Assembly: GCA_002633005.1 (NCBI GenBank) | Contig: NMRA01000171.1 | Location: 478,669-542,668 of the forward strand | Origin: Phoronis australis | Lineage: Eukaryota > Phoronida > Phoronidae | Reading direction: 5' to 3' | Length of the DNA stretch: 64,000 nucleotides | Part shown: positions 25,901-39,600 of the stretch, piece by piece | How positions within the stretch are numbered: the stretch's first letter is position 1 | How the letters are laid out: each line of letters begins with the position of its first letter | Position numbers and translations under genes: made by a program | The notes under the pieces: generated by a model | What the model saw: the letters and a program-made list of their open reading frames with translations, nothing else | Told to the model about the DNA's origin: nothing | Databases searched by the model: none

Positions 25901-28330
25901 TTTCACTGTTCAAAAACCATTACATTTTATTGTGTTGTACTGTGATTGAAGTACCAACTCCGATCACGAGCAGCTAGGGAGGACATATGACATTTCCGCC
26001 AACTTTCTATTTTAGGGTTGGACACTTAACGTGGAAAGACTCTCTCTAAGTCGAGGATGTTTTCGCAGTTCTGGTTTGTAACGGAAATGGAATTATATCA
26101 CCTGAAGATTAAGGAATGTTAGGAGACTGATTTTAGTGAGCATGAAGACCAAACTCCATTTTTCTGATTTGGCTACTTCAGTGTAAAACATTGCCGGGAC
26201 CCGAGCATTCATGCAGTAAAACTATACTCGAGAAAACAGGCAAAGTAAAAATACTCATGTTAACTGCCGATTGCGAATCAAAGTACACACAGTTCAACAA
26301 TGAAATCACACAGCAATGACATGTAAGAAAATGTAATGCAAAGTACTAAGAAACGCCAGGCCAATATAACAAGAAGCAAGCATAGGACGATCGTACCCCG
26401 TCGCTTTTTGTTTGAATTTAGATTGCAACGTCCTCTACAAAAAAAACCCAACAAAATCATGACTACGTCTTATCAAAGTCGGAAATCTAAAACAAAATTG
26501 AAAGAACTCATGAAATATTTCGATTCCGCAAGTTTGATGACGTCACAGCACACTTGGTCCGGGCGAATGGCGAGACCGGACCAAGTAAATCTGCAATCAA
26601 AAAGACAGTGTACTGTAAAAAATGGTTGATAACTTTCTAAAGACACGTAGAAGAGATAATGGTTTTGTTGGAGCTGCTTGGTACATGTCAAATGTAATTA
26701 ATTATTTTTCATTGGCGTCAACTATGCCTTATAGACTTCGTGGTAGCCAACCCTGCGCCGGCACTCGGTCCGGCCAGTGACGAGACCCGACCAAGTAATT
26801 CTGCAAGCAAAAATGCAGTGTATGGAGCTGTAAAAATTGCTTGACAACCTTCTAAAGACACGTAGAAGAGGTTAGGGTTTTGTTCTAAATGCTGGCTACA
26901 TGTGAAATGAAATTAATTACTTTTCATTGAACATCAACTTGTTGTGTGGACCTCCTGAGCCAGCCCAAGTAAAACTTAAAAAGAAACTTCATGTTTTGAG
27001 ACGCAAACAGCATCTTGCTTTGTTGTGTGGAATTGGTGTGAAGTTGTTAACGATCAGTTATTACAAATATAGACGAAAATTTTACGACTCAGAATTGTCG
27101 AAACATCGAAAGCCTGCTGCCGTGGTTCCGGCAGCGCCACACTCGAGGTGTCAATTCAAGTGAGCAATACAAGAAAAGCAAATGGTTCATTAACAGTGAA
27201 AAGAACGAGAAACTATTTTAGCAGAAGCGATCTTTGAAGAAAAAATTAAATATTGCCATTCATTGAGTTTGATGACGTCACAGTGCACTCGGTTCGGGTC
27301 GGTGGAGACCGGATCAAGTAAACTTGCCTGCAAAACTACAGCGTATCGAGTAGTAAAAATTTTTGATAACTTTCCAAAGACTTGTATCAGAGGTTATTGT
27401 TTTGTTGGCACTGCTGGGTACATGCCAAATGAAATTAATTACTTTTTTCATTGCGCCAAGTATGTCCGGCGTCTAAACTATGTACTTGATAGCCAGTGCA
27501 ACTGTAAAACTTAAAAAGAAACTTTAGATTTTGAGATGCTAATGGGGTGTCAGTGACTGTATTCTGTGGAACGAATAAAGGTGTTAATGATCACTTATTA
27601 CAAATATAGACAAAAATTTTGCCACTGAGAATTATCAAAACATCGGTAGTTGCATGCCTCATAGTACTCTAGGCTCGGCGGCAGCCCCGGCGGCCGGGTG
27701 CCCCGGTGGCACTCGCGAAACCAAATGAACGATACAAGAAAACGTAATGGTGAAAAGCAGGAAAAACGATTCCAAAAATCGAGGTTCTGAACAGAAGAAG
27801 GGTCATTGAAGAAAAAGTCAAAGAACTTGTGAAATATTTCTATTCTGCGAGTTCGATAACGTATAGCCTACGTCACCTTACCAAGTAAACCTGCAAGCAA
27901 AAGTACTGCATATTCAGCCATGAAATCTGGTTGATAACTCTCTAGGGAAAAGCGGATGCAAAGAGTGAAATCATGTGAAATCTAAGTGTTTGATTTGTCT
28001 TCGTTGTGCATTTTGGCTCCAGTTCGCCCTGGATGGCTCAGTAACTTAATTACTCTATTATCGGTTTGCTCAAAGGATTGAAATAAAGATTTTTGTCGAC
28101 CACATATGTTTTTGCACCATATGGGTTACTCAAATGATAAAAAGCCCATGAAAATGAATAGCGAAGCTGCATTTGCCAGACCTGTTTGCTATATCAATAT
28201 GGTAAACATTCAGATATCAACGGTACATTGTCACTTAGTCGAAGGTATCTACTTGGTCTGCGAGGTCCGACCGTGTAAGCCGACCAAGTTAACTTGGTCG
28301 GGTGGCTTACTTGGTCTGCAACACGGACAT
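22940..28330. mobile_element. Foldback-like element: long inverted ends and opposed internal arrays
   Basis: The outer arms (about 22940-23215 and 28068-28330, roughly 270 bp) are inverted copies. Both carry GCAGACCAAGTA, GTACCGTTGATA, GAATGTTTACCATA and GACAAAAATCTTTAT in the same order from the outside in. Between them, degenerate units with ACTTGGTC...GTGTGCTGTGACG...ACTGTTCAAAAAC run rightward at about 23680-24120, 25060-25640 and 25735-25940. Reverse-complement units run at about 26340-26720, 26740-27180, 27240-27720 and 27730-27930. ACTTGGTC or GACCAAGT recurs throughout, sometimes as a direct palindrome (22972-22989). No transposase frame is visible. Long inverted ends plus repeated subunits resemble foldback elements, but relationship to a known superfamily is not established. 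A single N at 25057 lies inside one unit. Confidence 0.65.
24134..24310. repeat. GGCTCGACATAACG repeat with internal hairpins
   Basis: GGCTCGACATAACG (24137) is followed by CAGGTCGCATTTGCGACCTG (24156-24175), a 20-bp near-perfect palindrome. Variants of GGTCGCA / TGCGACC recur twice more before 24260. Related layouts occur at 30647 and 58185. Confidence 0.5.
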
Positions 28331-28339
28331 TGAATTGGA

Positions 28340-28985
28340 TTTGCCTTATATTAGTCCACTAGAAATATGTTCCTTGCGGAAGCCGTGTGTACTTCGTTAA
28401 TTGATTTTTACACAGGCTAAGGAAGACGTCTTTCTGTATCGTCAACATTGGTCTAGTTTCTTTTGTTTGGAGCACAGGTATCCTCAGCTACTGATCGTCC
28501 TCATTACACTAAATTATACTACAAGGTATGACACTCGGGACAAGGAATTCCACGGGTGCTTCACTTCAGCCGCAAAACTCAATAAATTTACACAAAACAT
28601 GATGTGGAGCAGGGAATTACCTCAGTAGGGATGACTGACTGCAATAGAACACTGGCTGAAATAAACTATTGTGGACTGAAACTGGTGATTTTTCGATTTG
28701 TTTGATTTCTGAAATTGAAATTTCCCTTAAAAATATGTTGGAATGTTACTTCCTGTAGAAATGGAGTAATAATAACCATAAATGACCAGTTAAGATACTG
28801 TTCACGAAAGTAATTCCACTGCATGGGCTTTGGCTACTGGGGTACTTTAAGGGGATTTTGATTTTGAGGTTTAACAAAAAATCACAAGAATGCTTCACAA
28901 TAGACTATAGGTTATTATCTGATCTTTCGTCTGGATAGTTAGAACTGTAGAGGGGATAATGGAATGTATGTTACTCATCCAGTTG
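28340..28985. other. Intergenic, no gene recognised
   Basis: AT-rich sequence between two inverted structures. A 75-codon frame at 28401 has no family features. Confidence 0.4.
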
Positions 28986-28989
28986 TGAC

Positions 28990-29880
28990 ATAATGCAAAT
29001 CAAAAATAAATCAATATCTGGACTTACTGATGACGTAGCCTCCCCATCTACAGATTGACTGAAACTGAATTCAGGGCTGGGGTGTTGGCCTTGGCGAAGA
29101 TACTTGTCACGTGTGTTGTGACAATTTCTTTGGTTGGTAACGTAATACACTATTCCTCACAGCTGATAGATTATGTCTCAGTCCTCCATGTTTGTTGAGG
29201 CTGGGTACTCATTTCTTTTGTGAATTGCTTCTCTCACACCACGGAAAAACCAGTCCACCTCAGCATCAAGGATCACCACATTTTCCGTAGAAAAACCATG
29301 GTCTGATGCATACAAATGACTGATCACTGCTGAGTCATAATTATCTCCATACCTAGGGCGACAGTGTTGATAAACCAGGAGCCTGCTTCATTTCACCAAC
29401 ATGGGACACTGCAGACACCTGTTGTTCCCACACCTTATCCCATATACAACATTGGAAGTAGGGTTTAGCAATACACCGTGGCCCTAGCTATGGAGATAAC
29501 TATGACTCAGCAGTGTTTAGTCATCTGCATGCATCAGACCATGGTTTTTCTATGGAAAATGTGATGATCCTTGATGCTGAGGAGGATTTGTTTTTCTGTT
29601 GGGTGAGAGAGACAATTCACATGCGAGAGAATTGAGTCCCCCAGCCTAACAGACACAGAGGACTGAGACATAATTTATCAGCTGTGTGGAATAGTGTATT
29701 ACGTAACCAACCAAAGAAATTAGGTATGTCACAACCTAGATGACAACAATCCTCACCTAGGCTGACACCCCAGCTCTTCGGCTTCAGTTGATCTGTAGAA
29801 GTATACGAAATGGGTATGCTTCGTCATCATTAGGGTACAGTAAATACAGAAATTTATTTATGCTGATTTGCATTATGTAG
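28990..29880. mobile_element. Head-to-head pair of retroelement C-terminal fragments
   Basis: The arms, about 28990-29360 and 29460-29880, are inverted copies around a central segment of roughly 100 bp. On the right arm (+) the frame reads YGDNYDSAVFSHL, then DAEEDLFFCWVRETIH and RHNLSAVWNSVL. The left arm read on the minus strand gives DAEVDWFFRGVREAIHKR and LRHNLSAV. The FRGVREAIH...LRHNLS pattern is the tail found after GIY-YIG nuclease domains in Penelope-like and related retroelements. The GIY-YIG core itself is absent from both arms. Both are dead fragments. Inverted duplicate insertions are a known habit of Penelope-like elements, but that assignment is inference. Confidence 0.6.
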
Positions 29881-29884
29881 AGGG

Positions 29885-30600
29885 GGTATTTGTAACTACC
29901 TAACCTTTTGCCGACAGCCACTGGTACAAGTTCTGAAAAGGTACATGCATCACTGTACCGTGACGAACTGGTAGCACTTTAAGAGACGATACGTCTGAGC
30001 CAGCTATGTAGCTGTGCATGACTTAAAGCCACCAAGAAGTAAACGCTTCAGTGATTTAGGCAACTTGTATATACCAACAAATTAGTTGGTCCAAACCTGT
30101 TCCTTATTCAGATAAGAAGTGATTTCATTCTAAACAAAGAACATGATTCTTTAACACTGCATGTTTGCCTCATTATGATGTGCTGTGACAAGCCATTTTG
30201 CAGAGCCTGCATACCTAACTGTCGGGTTTTTTAAATCCTGATGTCACTGCAATTTGATAAGGAACAGTTTGAGACCAGTTTCATAATGTCAAGTGATCTA
30301 ATTCAAAAGTTGACTTGTGATGGAAGGCAGGTTTATAGCTGCTTTAAGACAAAGCTTAGCTCTAGGAATCGATGTGGGTTTATAGTTGGCAATAAGCAAG
30401 GCTCACTTCTCTGGTTCACCACAACTCTACTTAAGGCCCTTTCAATCATCTGGTAACGTCTTTATCTGATACGTCAGCAGGGAAACTCAATTACTAAAAC
30501 ACTAAAATATACCTGTTTCAATGTGTGGGGTTTCAGATTCATGACAACAGTTGATTGATGTCATTCCATTTATTTTTTAGTGAAGTTTGTGTGCTGATAG
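29885..30600. other. Upstream region of the ZNF341-like gene
   Basis: No coding exon is recognised. The promoter and any 5' UTR exon should lie here or further upstream. The last bases before the proposed start contain an in-frame TAG two codons upstream of the ATG. Confidence 0.35.
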
Positions 30601-30606
30601 AGAGAG

Positions 30607-33600
30607 ATGTCTTCTGGTAAGTAAAAAATTATTTAATGTTAAAACAGGCTCGATATAATGAGTTGCATGTCGTATGTGCAACTTGGGAAATCAAACTCAT
30701 GCAAACTGGCTTTTTCACACTTTTCTCCATAACACAGAGGCAACGTGTGAATTGGGTTATTGTAAAATATTGCAACAGAATCGGTTAACTTACAGCTGCC
30801 ACAGTTGCCAAATCAAATGTGAAAGAATAGTTGACTTGCTGATGGCGTGTTTTCTTTTTTATTTTACTCCTTAATATTTATGAGCTGTAACTTGTGAGTG
30901 CAACCTGGATTCTAGAAATGCAACATAAAATTTTGGCTATGTAGCCAGTGACGACCTACCGATGTCGAAGGCTGTTTCATCTGCCATGGATTTTTGCGTT
31001 TCACATTTTGCTAGAAACACGACACTTGCTGCAACAGGTTTAAGCACAAACTGAAATATCATACAACTTGCAAAGAAACACGTTGCTGTTTTGCATGATC
31101 TGAACTTGAAACGTATAGTTTACTTCGGATTTATCACATCAAATGTTCATGATATCCTTCATGGTGTCATAGTTGATGTTTCTGTCGTCTTACAATATGC
31201 AAAGAAAAAGCTTCTGCGAGTTGGCCAGAATTATGGTTATGTACTATTTAATGGCAGAGGAATCCAGGGATTTTTGGTGTTTAAATATCAAATGGGAAGC
31301 TGGTTACTTATAAATTCAATACCGCAAGACCTTGAGTCATTATTGAACACACGTTAGCGCAGCATTGGTAGAAATTGCCAGATCGTGCAGGTTCAATAGC
31401 CTTTGTAATTTCTTGAGAACAACGGGAAAACTTAATTTACTCACAAGGAACCCCATGCTGAGGGATCACCTTAAGTCTTAATCAGGTGCTTGAGTGCAAT
31501 GGGCCCACCTGTGAACCCATTGCACCAGACCACCTCTCTATATTTTTAGCCTAGCATCCCCAAATTTGAAGAAGTATAGCCACTGATGTTTCTTGTCCTT
31601 GTTGTCTTGTGCAGATGAAGAGGATACTCACCAGTGTGGTCGGTGCAAGCAGCTGTTTCACGACCTGCAACAATACCTGCAGCATAGGGGTAAGAAATCT
31701 TGTCGGAAGGTCAAAGTTCAGCCAACTGTTGAGAAGGAACCTGAAGCTGAACAAAATGGAACCTCAAACACGTGGACCGACCAAGGTAGGCAGGAGAGGG
31801 CAGTCGGAGGTGGGCCTGTTGGGAATATGGTGAAGTTGACTGAGGCTGAGTCTACTCACGTTACTGATACTGTGGACTATGGTGCTGGTGGCGACGCTAC
31901 AAGTACACAAGGTAGGCATTTATAATTGGCTAATTGGTGATTTTTCTCTCATTCTAAACCCTTTTGACGAGTGGCGTAACATCAATTCATGCAGGTTTTG
32001 GACACTACGTCACTATTTGCGTCAACCCAAATTAACCGCTACAGTACAGTGTACAGCGTTGCACTCTCCATTATCCATCTGTGGCCATCTCCACAATCCA
32101 TCATCATCACTAGTGTTTTGTGTTCAGTTTTGCCAAGCGTCGCTCTCCAGCTTTCATCTTGTTTACTCCTTGCTGCTTATGCTCAGAGTGGTTGAGAAAC
32201 TGGCAATAGTTCTTACAAAGGTCTACAATGTTGAGAATCAGTTTGTTGCCTATTATTCGGTGGTGATAATTGGTTATAAAAATGCGGGACCTCTCTAAGT
32301 GACTTTTACCATGTAGCTCATGTTTTCCTTGATTGTGGTGACATGGTGTCACAAACTGGCCAAGATGGTCATTGTGAAATGTAAGAAGTCTCATTTTAAT
32401 TAACTAAATTTTTTATCATTTGAAAAGTTTGGAATAGTAATTGAGCGATTAATTTTCACATATGTTGGAAATAAAGTGCTGCAAATATTATTCATCTGGT
32501 TTATCTTTTCACAAAAAAATCATTTATATCACATGAAATTAAAGCCTTAAAATGTTGTGCGGGACAATTTGATCATCCTGTGACTATTTTGTTTATGTAA
32601 ATATTGACTCGTTAAACGAAATCACATAAAATGACAAGAGAATTACTGTTCTGTAGGCAGAAAGATGATTGTGTTAGGTTTCATTTCTTGCTGTAGTGTT
32701 TGAACATGCAGTAACCCAACGAGTATCTCCAAATTATGTAAGTCAGGGTAAGTCTGTACTATAACCAATGCCACAACACAGGTAACTTTGTTTCAGGGAT
32801 ACCAGAGGCAACGCTAAAACCAAGGACCAACAGAAAACGAAAAAGGCAATTTCCAAAACAGAAGGCCGATGCAGAGGTTATTTTTCCTGTTGCTAAAGAG
32901 GTGGTTACGGGAACCAAACGTAAGCTGCGGACACGCAGCTCCACCCTGTGCCTGGTTTGTGGAATCAAATTTCCAACGGTAAAAGAATTGGAGGAACACA
33001 GAATAACAGAGCACGAAAACAATGACGACATCAAAACTGCTGAAACACTAATTGAAGAAATGGATGAAGATATCACAGCCACAACCAAAGAAGTGGCTCG
33101 CACTAGACGCGCGCGAAAACCAAAATCGCTCGGCAAAACTCGAGTGTTCGCTTGTAAAGAATGTGATGAAACTTTCAATCGCAGCTATCTACTCAAAGCT
33201 CATGTGAGAAGTTCGCACCGGTTTGTTAACAAGACCACTCACGTGTGCAAATGGTGTGGTGCCAAGTTTGATAAGCTGTTCGCGTGTAAAAAGCACATTC
33301 GTATTGTGCACAAGGTGCCTGACATCACGGCCAGCAAGTGTCCTGTATGCAATCGTATGCTCAAGTCTCACTTCCATGTTAAGAGACATATGGATACTCT
33401 TCATATGCCCGTTGGAGCAGATGAATATTGGTCCGACAGTGCCGCAGATGAAGAGGAAATCAGTACAGCTGATGCTCAAGGTTAGTCCATAATCGGTACA
33501 CGTGATGCTCAAGGTTAGTCCATAATCGGTACACGTGATGCTCAAGGTTCGTCCATAAGTTCTCAGTTAAGATTATGTAGAACCGTAGAAAATTGTCCAA

Positions 33601-36600
33601 GTTTGGCTTTCTTCAAAATATCTGTTCTCAAAAAGGGAATGATCGAATTCATATGATACTTTCACGAAATATGATTTGTGCACAGTTCTCCAAATTGCTA
33701 AATTAGGAATTAAAATATACCACTTTTGCGTGAGAGCCTATGAAAAAATAAGTCTTATAATTTTATGAACAAATTCAAAAATTGTTTAAACAAAAACAAA
33801 ATGGTGATTAAGAAATAGTGACAGTGTTTCTGAAATTTCAACTAGAGAACCTATATCAAACGAAATTTGGACAATGTAGTTGCATACCGCGTTTTGGCTA
33901 TGAATTGTACCTTTATTTTTTGTTTGATTTTACCAAAAAGACATGGTCAAATGACCCAATTAATGACAGATTGGTATAAAGTCAAAATTTTACAGACTTT
34001 CCTCATTCAGAAATTATATACTCTTATACCACAATATTAGCGTCAAATGGCAGATAAAACCGTGTAATAACCCATGAAGTTATCTCACTAGTGAGATAAC
34101 GATTTGGCGGGAAACCGAGGACGGAGTCGAACCCGGGACCTTGGTATTGCTGATCACCGACTTTAACCACTACACCACGCAGCGACTGACGTCCTCAAGA
34201 GTGAAAATAGAATACTTAAATGAGCACGCGCAATAATCGCCCGTTCAACAAACCGCATTGTACTGTACTTATACGCTACGAAACATAAGACACATAATTG
34301 CCATAAAAATGATATCTTAATTCAGTGAAATTTTTCTCTCATGTCCTCTTACTTGTAAATCACCGATCTCCAGTTTGAATGCGGGTATCGTGTCGTCAGG
34401 ATCTTTGTCTTGAGAATTATATTCAGTTACCAGTGGTAACCTACTTTAGCAGACGATAATTTCCCGGTCGAAGCTTAGCGTGTAAAAAACGTGTTTTAAG
34501 CTCTAATAGTTGCTTAACCTTAATTTAGAGATTCCCTTCATTTCTATTTTGTTTTAATTTCCAATTGTTTTTGAGTATAAGCATTATTTGACAAAAATAG
34601 CTCGGCTTTTCTTAAAAGGTCACGACCTCCGACCCCGGGCCTCTGACATAGAAAGTAGTTACAAAGCCGAGGCGAGTCGAGAAAGGTAGATCGATTCATT
34701 GCAATGTTTCTCGTTTAGTATGTGGTATAAATAGATTATTACATGTTCTCAGTCGTTATCCCCCTTATCTAGAGCCCTCGTGGATTTTGTAGAATTATCA
34801 CCCTCGGGGCTNAGTGTTAAGTTTCCCCAGTCAAATCCCTACATTATTTGCTATCCCCTGAGAGACATATGGCCTGTATAATTGAAAAGCTGATGCAAAA
34901 TGATACCGATCCTATTGGTTTACCATGAAAAAACAGGTTACAGGGGAATAGTATTTTTATGCGCCCACATATTTGTAGATGCATTATGCCGTCATCTCCG
35001 TCCGTCCGAGCGGCATCCGCTGCTCTATCTCCAAAACCTTTTGACATATGTTCATGAAATTTGGCATATATGTTCCATTCATGAATGGGACGGCATGAGT
35101 GAACTTTCGAACGGATCCGACTACTGGTGTGGCCCCTAATGGCACTTTTAGTTTTTTACGCTTACCTTTGTATCTTCAAAAGTCCTGAACAGATTTTCAT
35201 AAAATTTGGTATGTAGGCACCTATTAGTGAGATGATGCTATCCTCCCGTTTTCGGATGGTTTCGATGTAGTTTGCGCCACCTAGTGGCCGTTTTTATTGT
35301 TTTCGTGTCTGTTTTTTGTGTCCACCCCTCTATCAACCAAACTGCTCAAAGGATGATTGTGAAAATTGGCTTGTATGCGCTTACTATAAAGAGGACGGTT
35401 GATGATGATTTTCCGACGATTTCGACTACTGTGGCGCCTCCTAGTGGCAGTTTTGTTTTTTTGCGCCTATGGCTGTATCTCCTAAACCGTTCTCAGGATC
35501 TTTACGAAATTTAGTAAGTATATTTATATGATGTTAACAACTGACGATGACCACTTTTGGACAGATCCAACTGCTGGTGTGCCCCCTAGTGGCAATTTTA
35601 GTTTTTCACATTTAACTCAGTATTTTCAAAGGTCCTCAACAGATTTTCATAAAATTTTAAATATAGGCATCTATTGGACGCTATCTTCCTGTTTTTGGAT
35701 GGAATCGAGGTATTTTGCACCACCTAGTGGCCATTTTTGCTGTTTTCAAATCTTGTTTTTGGTGTCCACCCCTGTCTCAACCAGATCATTTGAAAATTGG
35801 CATATACGTTCTCAGTGTGAAGATGACCTTTGATGATGATTGACTACTGTGGCGCCTCCTAGTAGTAGTTTTGTTTTGCGCCCATAGTTGTATCTCTTAA
35901 ACCCACTGTAGGAGCTTTACTAAAGTTAGGAAGTGTATTTATATGAAGATAACAACAGACGACGATGACTTTCAGGCGGATCCAACGGACACTGTGCCCA
36001 CTAGTGGCAATTTCATTTTATTCTGTTTAATTGTTTCTCTGAAGTTCCTTGACAGATTTTTATGAAATATGGCATGTTCCTGTTTTTGGATGGATTGCAT
36101 GTTTTTGCGCCATTTAGTGGCCATTTTTATGATACAAATAAATAACCCTAAAAGCACACCATTTGCGATGCATTCGTGGGCGCATTTCAACGCTCCGCGT
36201 TGCTCTTATTAATGTGTCTAAGATAATCACTGATTTGTATTTTTAGTAAAAATAGCATCAAAGTCATTCTGCTTTGAAAATATTAATCGCACGAACAGTT
36301 TTGTCATTAGCAATTTGTTCCTGTTTCAGCTTTTCATTTTTTATGGAAAGCAGTTGAAAATGAAAGGTCATCACTTTTTGTTGAATTTATGTTTTCAGTT
36401 GAATCTTGTGACAAAAGTGAGAATACTCCATCAAATGAATGTGATGAGGTAGGTTATGACGTGATGCTAATCTGACAGTATTAAACTAAAGGCACATTTT
36501 CGACGAGAAAAGTAATTTTTCAAATATTAGCCTTAGTGTGGAATTGAACCTACTAGCTTGGCATAAGCGCCAAACACAGTCTGCCGCTGAGAAAAATCCC

Positions 36601-39600
36601 ACATGGTAAATTGGGAGTATTTTAAGCATATTAAAATGGTAACGAGACTGGCTTCATTTCAGGGAATGTCTGTGAGACAATGGTGAGAATTGGTAATTTG
36701 TGGTAAAATCAATTACACGATGCATTTTGTAGCTCTATTCAAAGTTAATACGTAACTGTACGAAGTCCAACAATGATCCAAAAAGTGCATATTTGGCTGA
36801 AAAACTGATGATGTCTTTTTAAGCTTCGAAGAATCTCATAACTGAAGGGTAGTCACTGCATTGAGCAGAATTGAGATGTTATCGACAAAAGACTTAAACT
36901 AGATAATTCCATGTCCTGGGCCAGGGACTAATCGCTGTACTTTAAACTTAACCAATTAAATGCCTTGTGTCTTGCTTCCAGTAAACTCACAAATTTGTTC
37001 TGTAATCTTCTAGCTTGATTGGTTACATTTGAATCTGAGCCTCAATCAAGTCTGGATGCAGAGATGAGATCCTAGAACCTGATGTTATTTATTAAATAAC
37101 TGTCATGCAAATGTTCTGTGTGTTGCAGTCTTGCGTAGTTGGTTGACAAAAGTAGTGTCTGAACACATAAAGCGCTATAAAAAAGGCTGTTAGATGCCTT
37201 TCAGTTCTCATTTTCCTTCTTATTTTATGTATTTTTGCTGATTTTTTAAATACATTAGCTACTTCACGTTTTCTTACTGCAATGGATTTACCTTTCACCA
37301 CTCACTTTTGTCTTGTTTTTTTACTGAGATGGTTGCCTTGTCGTAAACCGACCTGGGTTGTTTCAAATTTATCGAAGTTGAACATGAATTATTAGTAGAC
37401 AAGCTGTGCATGTCTGTTTCAGATTGTCTCTTGTTTTGTCTGCTGCACCTTCTGTCCTGGACGTAAGGCGTTTCACCAACACTTGAAGTGTCACCGCATC
37501 TGGATCGCCGATCCGAGCAAACAGCCAGAGAAATCTGTTGTACCCGATTCTGAAGAGAATGCCATTCCACCAAGCGAGATGATCTCTTACGCTGCTCACC
37601 AGGGCGGCGTATTGAATAGTAGCTACTACGAACACAACACCGACAACAATGCTCTTACTACTGAAATCTCCATGCACAATTCTACAGCAACTTCTGGGCT
37701 TGTTTCCGAAGCTAACACAGTCATCAATCCGAAAACACCCGAGGGCACTGTCATGTACAGTAGTTTGGAGGTGCCATCTTCCAATAGCCAGGCTGCACAG
37801 ATCAACCAGATGATACAGGAACAGGCGGTACTCAATATACTACAAGAGATGGGTCAAGCTGCCCAGCTTATGAATAGGGTGGGGAGTGGGACAACAGGCA
37901 CTCAAATAACTGGTGAAGGGGTAAGGGGGGAAGTTCAGGGGCAGGGAGTGCTGAACATGTTTCAGGAGATGGACCAGGCCAGCCAACTTGTGAATTCGCC
38001 ATCAATACAAGCTGATGCTAAGGCTGGGCAAGACTCAACGCAGAATGGGATCATGAACACTCAGGTATATTACTTCACAGATGATGCATACTGTAACTGA
38101 CAAGCACCAGGCACCAGGTCTTGTCTCTGCACTCGAAACTAAACTGTGAAATAGACCAACTGTATGTCACGTTTTGGATAATTTTAAATATTTATACTCA
38201 AATCATGCAGTGTGATTGGTTGATTTGGCATCCAAGTCTTAAAGTTTGAAGACAGGAATCTGGGGATGGGAATAGTATTAAGTCTGAAATATGTGATGTT
38301 CCGAGTATGAATGAACACACTTCTAGAAATGTACTTTCACTTGTCTTAGCTTTCTTCACCTGCACAGCTTTTTCACATCCCACCAAGACTTCTCTAGGAC
38401 TGCCACTTAGTAATAGTTGGATATAATGTGCCCACATTTTGAGAACCAATTTTCTCCACTACATAACAGGCATCATGAAACTGGTTCACAAAATGTGGGA
38501 ACTTTTTATTCGACTATAATTGCCCAGTCACTTCCACTGTCTCAAAATGTCATGTTTTATAGAGTTTGAATGGGGGACTTATATTTTTAATAAAAAACAA
38601 AACCAAAAATCAACCTTTGCTGTCCTGTTTACAGAACAATAACTACCTATTTGATAAAAATTTCTGCCTAGTGTTAGTGTTTTTCCATCCAAGAAAAGCA
38701 ACGGTATGAATAATTTTGTCTTGCGACAACTGATATGTCTATTAATTGCTTGTTATTTTCAGTTGCCATCTGACCCAGCCCAGTTACAGGCATTTAACAA
38801 CTCAAAGATAGGCGACCAGTCAGCTGTGACTGTCCAGTCAGTCAAGGAACAGTCTGAGATAGATGACACTGTCCGTAGTGTCCTCAGTGTCGAGCATGCT
38901 AACTTTGTCTGCCCGTACTGCTGTAAGCTGTTTGCAAAATGCAGTGAAATGCACACCCATTTCAGAGAAGTACATTCTTTGATTCCTGTATATCGGTGTG
39001 TTAAGGAGTCTTGCCACATAGTATTTAGAGACATCGGGGACTATATAGTGCACAGCTCGGAACATTCCCAACTAGCGTTTGTTTGCTGCATCTGCAACGA
39101 GCACTTTGAGAGTCTTGAGTCACAGAACTTGCATAAGGCAAATGAGCATCGGAACGTGCACAAGACTGGCTTCTACAGCACGGGTCTACGCTGTAACACA
39201 TGCCATCGATTCTTTCCCAGTCTGGATCAGCTTCACTACCACATGAAGCATGACCCACATTCACACCAGTGTACTATCTGTTCTAAGGTTTTCAAGTCAC
39301 ACAGTGAGCTTGTCTACCATGAAATGTCCCACACAGGCAAAAAGGAGTACCTATGTGATGAGTGCGGCGCTAAGTTTGTCAACAAACCAGCACTGAGGAA
39401 ACACCAGCGAACGCACAATCCGTCCAAAGTATATGTGTGTGATATCTGCGGCACGCCATTTAACAAGCGGGAACACCTGAGGCGTCACATGGTCACCAAG
39501 CACAGTAATGAAAAACCGTTCAAATGCACGTACGCAGACTGCACAAAGGCATTTAAGCGCTCAGATAAACTCAGTGAGCACTTACGCATGCACACAGGGG

